Positions 1-4,582 of a stretch of 5,149 nucleotides of DNA are shown here, in pieces. Origin of the DNA: Caldifarciminota bacterium (GTDB taxonomy: Bacteria > Hydrothermota > Tepidihabitantia > Tepidihabitantales > Tepidihabitantaceae); contig CAIVTL010000608.1 in the NCBI GenBank assembly GCA_903908785.1, positions 1 to 5,149 of the forward strand, in the 5' to 3' direction. A program made the position numbers and the translations under genes. Numbering within the stretch: position 1 is the first letter of the stretch; every line of letters starts with the position of its first letter. The notes below the pieces were generated by a model. The model searched no databases. It saw only the letters and a program-made list of their open reading frames with translations, and was not told the DNA's origin.

Positions 1-388
1 GCAATTGCGTCTTTAGCCATGCGACTACCTTCCTGCTTTCCATCAGTATCGTCTCAGTCTTCCGTTGGTCATAGAGGCCCGACATGCTCCGTAGTTCCTC
101 CGGGTATCGCGTCGGGACGCTCACGCGGTTGAGCATGAACACAACTTCCTGCAGGGCCGGCGGCAGGGTCAACTGGACTTTCTGAGCCAGGTACAGCAGG
201 TTGTGTATCTTCGGCGGGTCGGACTTGAGCTTGGCGCGGTAGAGGCCTTTGAGGGCCTTCTCGATGGCCAGGTGGCACATGAAGATGCAGTAGAAGTACC
301 GGCCGCCGTCGAACATGTACTGGGCGGTGTCCATGTCGTAGTCGGCCTGAAGGAACCATTCCTTCGGCAGCTTCTCGCTCGCGTCCAT
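1..388 (-). CDS. HEPN-domain protein, C-terminus cut off by the window edge
   Basis: The reading frame is open from an ATG at 388 down to base 2 (129 codons) with no stop, so the 3' end lies outside the window. The protein is alpha-helical and fits the small HEPN family (about 130 aa). It has an N-terminal helix (residues 10-28, EWFLQADYDMDTAQ), then a helix with CHLAIEKALKGLY (38-50), the KIHNLLYLA segment (60-68), and TRYPEEL (93-99), close to the RYPD-type motif common in this family. HEPN proteins are often encoded beside a minimal nucleotidyltransferase, as toxin-antitoxin or RNA-targeting pairs. The R-x4-6-H ribonuclease motif of active HEPN toxins is not seen in the visible part. There is no Shine-Dalgarno sequence before the ATG, but the HEPN homology begins right after it and no in-frame upstream ATG is nearby. 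An ATG at 20-18 in another frame could start an overlapping downstream gene; this is a guess. Family call is firm, function is inferred. Confidence 0.82.
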   Translation of the reverse strand, partial: MDASEKLPKEWFLQADYDMDTAQYMFDGGRYFYCIFMCHLAIEKALKGLYRAKLKSDPPKIHNLLYLAQKVQLTLPPALQEVVFMLNRVSVPTRYPEELRSMSGLYDQRKTETILMESRKVVAWLKTQL

Positions 389-423
389 GCTGCTAAGATA
401 GGCGAGACCAAGGCGAAAGTCAA
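389..423 (-). promoter_or_regulatory. Sigma70-type promoter for the HEPN gene, predicted leaderless
   Basis: Read on the minus strand, TTGACT (418-423, five of six bases of the -35 consensus) is followed by exactly 17 bp and TATCTT (395-400, four of six bases of the -10 consensus). Only six bases (389-394) separate the -10 box from the ATG, so the expected +1 falls at about 388, the A of the start codon. The lack of a ribosome-binding site agrees with a leaderless message. This is a consensus match by eye, without experimental support. Confidence 0.5.
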
Positions 424-445
424 GGAGGGCGGTTGGGCACACGGT

Positions 446-529
446 CGAAGTCAGATGGCAGAAGCTAGATGGCAGAAGTCAGAAGTCCGGCGTCCGGCAC
501 TGCGAACTGGGAACCGTGAACTCGCGTCC
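446..529 (+). repeat. Degenerate heptanucleotide (7-bp period) tandem array
   Basis: From 446 the sequence divides into twelve consecutive 7-mers: CGAAGTC, AGATGGC, AGAAGCT, AGATGGC, AGAAGTC, AGAAGTC, CGGCGTC, CGGCACT, GCGAACT, GGGAACC, GTGAACT, CGCGTCC. Every unit ends in a pyrimidine and the first six share the pattern nGAwGnY. The strongest copy pair is AGATGGCAGAAG at 453-464 and 467-478. The array lies in the 183-bp gap between the peptidase stop and the HEPN promoter, ending about 22 bp before the HEPN -35 box. Heptanucleotide tandem repeats are known in intergenic DNA of some bacteria such as filamentous cyanobacteria; the role here is unknown. The first six units are clear, the later six are looser. 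Confidence 0.6.
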
Positions 530-545
530 GCAGGGCGCGGCGGAC
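526..545 (-). other. GC-rich hairpin just downstream of the peptidase gene
   Basis: GTCCGC (526-531) and GCGGAC (540-545) form a perfect 6-bp stem with an 8-base loop, beginning 26 bases after the peptidase stop codon. No T-run follows on the minus strand, so it is not a standard intrinsic terminator. It could stabilise the 3' end of the transcript or be incidental in GC-rich DNA. It overlaps the last heptad unit of the repeat array. Confidence 0.25.
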
Positions 546-571
546 TCATCCAGTGCCAACCGCCCGGTCGC

Positions 572-2812
572 TCATCGCTGGATGACCTGAAGGGCTTTCT
601 CGATGTACTCGTCCCGGCCTTCGCGCACCGCTTTCAGCGTCCGTTGCAGCGGTACGGTTGGCTGGATGCCGATGAGATGGTGCTGCGAGCCATCGTGCTT
701 CACTACCTTCATCCCGGTCCAACTGAAGCTGTATCCGCCGGGGAGGTCGAACGGGTTGACGTTGCCGTTCGTGCCGGCGGTCGGCTGGCCGACGATTTCC
801 GCCAGTTTGTAGCCTTCGATGTAGCCCATAAACGACTCGGCATAGGAGATGGCGGTGCCGTCGGTAAGGAAAACCGTCTTGCCTGCAATTTTGGGTTCCT
901 TTGGCTCCATGTGCCAGCCGTAGTTGGTCCAGCCGGCGATTCGCTCGCGGTCGGGGTAGACTATCTGCGGAATGTGCATCCAGTTGTTCGTATCCTTGCT
1001 GGTCAGCAGATGGCTGATGACCTCGTGGTTGTTGTTCGGGTAGCCGCGCAAGTCGAACACGACGCCTTTGGCCTTGGCCAGGACATTCATGTCCGAGTCG
1101 ATGGCTGCCATCGGGGCGCGGTTCAGGTCCACGTACCAGATGCCGGGTGCGAGCTTCCGGATGCTGTCGCCTTGGTCGAGCGCGACGATGGGGTTGGCTG
1201 CCTCGCCCGGCGCCTGGCTCACCGCGACCGTGTCTGCGCCGCGTTCGACAAGGACCCGGAAGGTGTCGGTCTTTGGGCCGCGCAGGATCATCCGCAAAGC
1301 CCTCGCTCGCCGCTGCTGCGGTGAGCCGGAAGAGAACCGCACCTGCTTGTCTAAGAGTTCGTTCGCCGGCTGACCGTTGACCGCAAGCAGGACGTCGCCC
1401 CGCCGCAGCCCCGGCCCGGGCGGCGCCGACAACACAGCCAGCCGGCCCTCCACAATTTCCAGCCGGGCCGGCACGACGCCCGCTGCCCGAGTGACCGGGT
1501 CGTTGACCGACACGTGCCCGTCGTACAGCGCGACTCCCATCCGCCTGAGTGTGTAAAGGAAGTCGAGTCGGCTGGTGTCGGCCAGCGCCTCGACGAGCGC
1601 GCTGGTAAGCACTGTGTCCCAGTCCGTTGGTACGACGTCGAAGTATGGGTAGAAATGCTGCATCACGTTCCACACGATGATGACGTCCGCAAGCCGGACC
1701 TCGACCGCGGGGTCAGCCAGCGTGTCGAAGCTCACGCTATCCAGAGCGGTCCCGAGCTTCCCGAACGCCACGCTGTTCGCCCGGGGCAGGGTGTGCCCAT
1801 CCGAAGACCAGAGACACAGCGGTACGCGGCAGCGAAGGTCCCAGGCAAGCGGCTTGTCGACGTATTCGCCGGGGGATGCGTGTGGCTGGGCGTCGGGGCC
1901 GGCCGTGTCGCGTGACACGAGCAGGCAGTTGCGGCCGGAGAACGGGCCGTCGGCGGACTTGACCGCGGGGCTCCAGTAGTACCAGTCCTTCGATTGTTCC
2001 AGGGAAATGGAGTCCTCGAAACCGGCGTCTTTGACCGCGAGCTGCGTCCACGAGTCGCCCGTGCCGACCCAGGCTTCGAAGTCATCGGCCCAGAGGTCGC
2101 CGTCGGTTCCACCGGAGACGCCGATGGCCGCAGTCCGGCAGTCCGGCTTGACCGGCGCTTCGACTTCGTACTGCTGCCATGTGGCACCGGAAACCGGCAT
2201 AGGCGTCGTTCGCTTGAATGCGGCGAGTTGGCCGTCCGGCGGGTAGCTGAGCGCCAGCACCACAGGCGCGGCGCCCGGCTTCGAGCCTGTCGTCCGGGCC
2301 CTGACCCGCACCCGCAGAACTCGTTCGGCCAGGCTGTCGCCGGGCGGCAGTTCCAGTTCCTGCAGCACCGCCCGCTTCGCCAGGTCCTGTGCGTTCGGAC
2401 GCCCGGTTCGGTGGCTCTCATAGACGTTCGGGCGGTCGCTCAGCATGACGCCGAGGTGGATCCAGGCTACCGCCTGACAGGTCGCGCTGTCGCCCGGCAG
2501 CTTCGGCGAGCGCGGGGGCGCACCGGCACCATACACCTGCACGGTAGGCGCAATCGGCCCGAACAGCCCGTCCAGCGTCAGGCGCAGGGCCTTGGCGTCG
2601 GTGCAGCCGAGCACCCGGCGTGCGCCGTACGCCGCGAACCGGTCCCAGTCAATCGCGTTGGCTTCGTCGGTTGGATGGAAGAACCTGACGTAGCCATAGA
2701 GCTTGGCGAAAGCGCGCAGATTCTGCACGGCACGGGCATCGTCATGGCCCGCGTTCGCTGCCGACGCGAGCGACAGCAGTACGGTTACCAACGAGACTAT
2801 CACAGTTTTCAC
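572..2812 (-). CDS. Secreted S41-family (tricorn/C-terminal-processing-like) serine peptidase
   Basis: A 746-aa protein starting at GTG 2812, chosen because a signal peptide begins there and a ribosome-binding site precedes it. Residues 1-21 form a Sec signal (MKT, hydrophobic core, then A-N-A before Gly22), so the enzyme is exported. Residues about 160-330 look like a beta-sandwich, carbohydrate-binding-like module (GTDGDLWADDFEAWVG at 235-250 resembles the last strand of jelly-roll modules). The S41 part begins near 375: VWNVMQHFYPYFD, DGHVSV (His433), a PDZ-like segment at about 450-525 (LRRGDVLLAVNGQPA), and the core LTDGTAISYAES (649-660) with Ser656 as likely nucleophile and Glu659 beside it, then VGQPTAGTNGN (674-684). 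The FGKG lysine of CtpA-type enzymes is absent, so a Ser/His mechanism as in tricorn protease is more likely. The substrate is unknown. The gene appears monocistronic with its own promoter; the 291-bp gap separates it from the ATPase. Confidence 0.9.
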   Translation of the reverse strand: MKTVIVSLVTVLLSLASAANAGHDDARAVQNLRAFAKLYGYVRFFHPTDEANAIDWDRFAAYGARRVLGCTDAKALRLTLDGLFGPIAPTVQVYGAGAPPRSPKLPGDSATCQAVAWIHLGVMLSDRPNVYESHRTGRPNAQDLAKRAVLQELELPPGDSLAERVLRVRVRARTTGSKPGAAPVVLALSYPPDGQLAAFKRTTPMPVSGATWQQYEVEAPVKPDCRTAAIGVSGGTDGDLWADDFEAWVGTGDSWTQLAVKDAGFEDSISLEQSKDWYYWSPAVKSADGPFSGRNCLLVSRDTAGPDAQPHASPGEYVDKPLAWDLRCRVPLCLWSSDGHTLPRANSVAFGKLGTALDSVSFDTLADPAVEVRLADVIIVWNVMQHFYPYFDVVPTDWDTVLTSALVEALADTSRLDFLYTLRRMGVALYDGHVSVNDPVTRAAGVVPARLEIVEGRLAVLSAPPGPGLRRGDVLLAVNGQPANELLDKQVRFSSGSPQQRRARALRMILRGPKTDTFRVLVERGADTVAVSQAPGEAANPIVALDQGDSIRKLAPGIWYVDLNRAPMAAIDSDMNVLAKAKGVVFDLRGYPNNNHEVISHLLTSKDTNNWMHIPQIVYPDRERIAGWTNYGWHMEPKEPKIAGKTVFLTDGTAISYAESFMGYIEGYKLAEIVGQPTAGTNGNVNPFDLPGGYSFSWTGMKVVKHDGSQHHLIGIQPTVPLQRTLKAVREGRDEYIEKALQVIQR

Positions 2813-2817
2813 TATCG

Positions 2818-2825
2818 TCCCCTTT
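2818..2825 (-). promoter_or_regulatory. Ribosome-binding site deciding the GTG start of the peptidase
   Basis: On the minus strand AAAGGGGA lies with six bases (ACGATA) between its last G and the GTG at 2812-2810. The start codon is GTG rather than ATG. The site, together with the signal peptide that begins at this codon, fixes the start. Confidence 0.65.
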
Positions 2826-2861
2826 CGTTAGTGAGCTTCGAAGCATCTCTGCTCATCATGC

Positions 2862-2888
2862 GCCGGCCGCGGCCGGGCGGAGGCCGGC
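2862..2888 (-). other. Very GC-rich palindrome/hairpin in the peptidase mRNA leader
   Basis: GCCGGCC (2862-2868) can pair with GGCCGGC (2882-2888) across a 13-base loop. Within the same stretch CCGGCCGCGGCCGG (2863-2876) is a perfect 14-bp self-complementary palindrome, so two structures compete. Both lie between the predicted transcription start (about 2894) and the ribosome-binding site. A second perfect palindrome, GCTTCGAAGC, lies at 2835-2844, nearer the start codon. These could affect translation or bind a regulator; no known family of leader element is recognised. Confidence 0.4.
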
Positions 2889-2900
2889 TCTCGCGCGGAC

Positions 2901-2929
2901 ATGCTATACATCCGGCCCCGGCATGTCAA
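2901..2929 (-). promoter_or_regulatory. Sigma70-type promoter for the peptidase gene
   Basis: On the minus strand a perfect -35 consensus TTGACA (2924-2929) is followed by a 17-bp spacer and TAGCAT (2901-2906, four of six bases of the -10 consensus). An overlapping alternative -10, TATAGC (2903-2908), has a shorter 15-bp spacer. The predicted start is near 2894, giving a leader of about 80 bases. A small perfect hairpin, CGGCT/AGCCG with a 3-base loop (2940-2952), lies just upstream of the -35 box and may be incidental. Confidence 0.6.
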
Positions 2930-3036
2930 ACAATCGGTCCGGCTCGCAGCCGATGGTCGGCGCCAGGCGCGGAGCTTCCTCACCGGCCCAGGACCTTCGG
3001 ACGGTCAGGGGGAAGGAAAACGCGCCCGGTAAGCAG

Positions 3037-3070
3037 GAGGTCGGGACGAGTCCCCACCCGCCCCGACCTC
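3037..3070 (-). terminator. Possible stem-loop terminator after the second ATPase gene
   Basis: GAGGTCGGG (3037-3045) and CCCGACCTC (3062-3070) form a perfect 9-bp stem with a 16-base loop, 33 bases beyond the stop codon of the ATPase gene. An alternative stem, GGACGAG/CTCGTCC (3044-3050 with 3068-3074), would compete with it. On the minus strand no T-run follows immediately; the first T-rich stretch, TTTTCCTTCC, comes about 17 bases later. This is a candidate for transcript end or 3' stabilisation rather than a textbook intrinsic terminator. Confidence 0.35.
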
Positions 3071-3103
3071 GTCCTCCGCTAGCCCTGTACCACACCTGTC
3101 ATT

Positions 3104-4369
3104 TCAGTCGGTCTGCCCGGGGTGCTGCAACGCCACGCCCATCCGCATTAGTTCCTCGTAAGTGGTGAGTCCGGCTTTGACTTTCTCCATGCCGTCCGGG
3201 ATCATGGCTGCCCTTTCCGGCTTGCCGAAGTAGAACCGGCGCAGGGCGCTCGGCTGCGGGCGCGTAAGCATGAGGTCGCGGAGTTCCTCGGTCACCGGCA
3301 GCACCGCGAAGGCCCCGACGCGCCCTTTGTACCCGGTGCCCTTGCACTCCTTGCAGCCACGGGCTTTGGCCAGCTTCTGGCCGGGCTTCAGTTTCCACAT
3401 CTGGCTCACCATCTTCTCAGGTGCGACGCTTTGCTTGCACGCCGGGCAGACCTGGCGGAGCACCTGCTGTTCAATCACGCCTTCAAGCCCGGTAGCGAGC
3501 AGGAGCGGGTCGATTCCCATTCCCAAGAGGCGGCCAATCGCCTCGGCCGCGTCGTGCGCGTGAATCGAACTCAGTACCAGGTGGCCGCCAAGAACGGTCT
3601 GCAGGGCAGCCTGGGCGGTGTCGAGGTCGTCCAGCCCGCCGACCATAACCACGTCCGGATCCTGGCGCGCGACCAGGGACAGGGCGGTCGCATAGTCGTA
3701 CCCCGAGCGCGGGTCAATCTGCGACTGAGTGACGTTGGGCAGGGGGAACTCTATCGGGTACTCGAGCGAGACGACCTTCTTGTCGCTCTTGCCTATTTCG
3801 TTCAGCATTGCATACAGGGTCGTGGTCTTGCCGCTGCCGGCCGGACCTGTGACCAGGACCAGGCCGCGCGGCTTGCCCATCATCTCGCGTACCTTGGTCA
3901 GTCCTGCGGGCGAGAATCCCAACCGGTCAATTGGGATAAGGGTGGCGCGGTCGAGTAAGCGCAGCGTGAAGCTCTCACCATTGGGGGTCGGGAAACTGGA
4001 TACCCGGAAGTCAATCTCGCGGCCGTCCACAAGCGCACCGAATCGTCCATCCTGCGGCGTGCGGTCGTCTTCCAGCTTCATCCTTGACATCTTCTTAATC
4101 CGGGTAACCACCCCCTCCGGCTGTTCTTGAGTGTGGACCGGCCGCAGCGTGCCGTCAATGCGCAAGCGGACGGTCATCAGTCCTCTGCGTCCCGGCTCGA
4201 AGTGTATCGCGTCGGCCCGCTCGCGTACGGCCTGGATTAGCCTGCAGTTCACCCAGTCATCCACGGACATGGCCGGGGCCGGCTTCGCGGCCTCTTCGGT
4301 TTTGTGCTGCGCTTCTGCGGGCTTGGCGGCCGGTTTGGCGGCCGGCCGACTCTTCTTCTTCTCTTTCAT
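3104..4369 (-). CDS. GspE/PilB-family motor ATPase, short form without N1 domain, degenerate Walker B and Asp box
   Basis: A 421-aa cytoplasmic hexameric-type ATPase of the kind that powers type II secretion or type IV pilus assembly. A Lys/Ala/Pro-rich tail (residues 1-33, AAKPAAKPA) replaces the N-terminal N1/MshEN domain, making it well short of the roughly 550-570 aa of GspE or PilB. The N2 domain follows (about 35-150: ADAIHFEP, RLRIDGTLRPV, PQDGRFG, GREIDFRVSSFPTPNGE). The motor domain has an intact Walker A (GPAGSGKT, 175-182) and His box (LVLSSIHAHDA, 264-273). The Asp box reads SLEYPIEF (201-208), with Tyr204 where Asp is usual. Walker B reads VMVGGLDD (241-248), with Gly245 for the usual Glu and Asp for the Arg. 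A zinc-binding tetracysteine (C308, C311, C339, C342), typical of GspE/PilB and absent from PilT, is complete. The start is set by AAGGAGG four bases upstream. It lies 213 bp downstream of a paralogue. Nucleotide binding seems likely; hydrolysis is doubtful. Confidence 0.9.
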   Translation of the reverse strand: MKEKKKSRPAAKPAAKPAEAQHKTEEAAKPAPAMSVDDWVNCRLIQAVRERADAIHFEPGRRGLMTVRLRIDGTLRPVHTQEQPEGVVTRIKKMSRMKLEDDRTPQDGRFGALVDGREIDFRVSSFPTPNGESFTLRLLDRATLIPIDRLGFSPAGLTKVREMMGKPRGLVLVTGPAGSGKTTTLYAMLNEIGKSDKKVVSLEYPIEFPLPNVTQSQIDPRSGYDYATALSLVARQDPDVVMVGGLDDLDTAQAALQTVLGGHLVLSSIHAHDAAEAIGRLLGMGIDPLLLATGLEGVIEQQVLRQVCPACKQSVAPEKMVSQMWKLKPGQKLAKARGCKECKGTGYKGRVGAFAVLPVTEELRDLMLTRPQPSALRRFYFGKPERAAMIPDGMEKVKAGLTTYEELMRMGVALQHPGQTD

Positions 4370-4373
4370 CTTT

Positions 4374-4380
4374 CCTCCTT
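4374..4380 (-). promoter_or_regulatory. Strong ribosome-binding site of the short ATPase
   Basis: AAGGAGG on the minus strand lies four bases (AAAG) before the ATG at 4369-4367. It selects this ATG over the internal Met34 just before the N2 domain, so the Lys/Ala/Pro-rich tail is probably really translated. Confidence 0.75.
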
Positions 4381-4402
4381 GGATACGTCCATCAAGCGCC
4401 CT

Positions 4403-4419
4403 CAGCCGGTTCTCGGCTG
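4403..4419. other. Perfect short hairpin between the two ATPase genes
   Basis: CAGCCG (4403-4408) and CGGCTG (4414-4419) form a 6-bp stem with a 5-base loop, 34 bp upstream of the second ATPase start. No T-run flanks it on the minus strand. I found no convincing promoter in this 213-bp gap, so the hairpin may lie within a transcript that covers both ATPases. Confidence 0.3.
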
Positions 4420-4451
4420 CGTGGCGGTTTCGGGCACATCTTGCTCATCTC

Positions 4452-4493
4452 AGTTCGCCGAAGCTGTCAGCCGCAAGCTGCAAGCCGTCGGCC
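4452..4493 (+). repeat. Second degenerate heptanucleotide array
   Basis: The stretch divides into six 7-mers on the plus strand: AGTTCGC, CGAAGCT, GTCAGCC, GCAAGCT, GCAAGCC, GTCGGCC. Five of them end in GCY, and the core CAAGCTGCAAGC is an obvious direct repeat. CGAAGCT differs from CGAAGTC of the array at 446-529 only in its last two bases, and the reverse complement of the first unit (GCGAACT) is identical to a unit at 502-508. It fills the middle of the non-coding gap between the two ATPase genes. It is shorter and looser than the first array. Confidence 0.4.
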
Positions 4494-4582
4494 ACCAGGG
4501 ACGGCCACGTAGGAACCACGCGCGACATTCCTGCCTCCGCGCTTCCACAAGCAATACTCTCAGTTCAGGCCGGCGGCCGGTC

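Noticed and set aside
69..423. Two minus-strand frames (69-359 and 169-423) over the HEPN region.
   Set aside because: The third minus frame (388 to the edge) encodes clear HEPN signatures. The other two give Arg/Pro/Ser/Thr-rich products without homology, and the TTG start at 423 falls inside the promoter -35 box.
446..529. The heptad array considered as a CRISPR array.
   Set aside because: The units are 7 bp, contiguous and degenerate, with no 21-47-bp repeats or unique spacers and no cas gene in view.
203..1324. A 373-codon open frame on the plus strand opposite the 3' part of the peptidase gene.
   Set aside because: It is antisense to a strongly supported gene, crosses its stop and the heptad array, and encodes no recognisable domain. 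Long antisense frames are expected in GC-rich DNA.
546..1673. A 375-codon minus-strand frame overlapping the peptidase C-terminal region.
   Set aside because: It overlaps the S41 catalytic domain in another frame and its product is Arg/Gly-rich low complexity without motifs.
1994..3082. A 362-codon open frame on the plus strand running from the peptidase gene across the intergenic gap.
   Set aside because: It is Arg/Gly-rich with no domain signature, and it covers the peptidase signal peptide, promoter and leader. It is best explained as a shadow frame.
2904..3095. A 63-codon minus-strand frame in the gap between the short ATPase and the peptidase.
   Set aside because: It lacks a good ribosome-binding site, has Gly/Arg/Pro-biased composition, and runs over the predicted terminator stem and peptidase promoter.
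3104..4369. Naming the short ATPase pilT or pilB.
   Set aside because: The tetracysteine argues against PilT, and the missing N1 domain and altered Walker B argue against assigning pilB or gspE. Family level is the most that can be supported.
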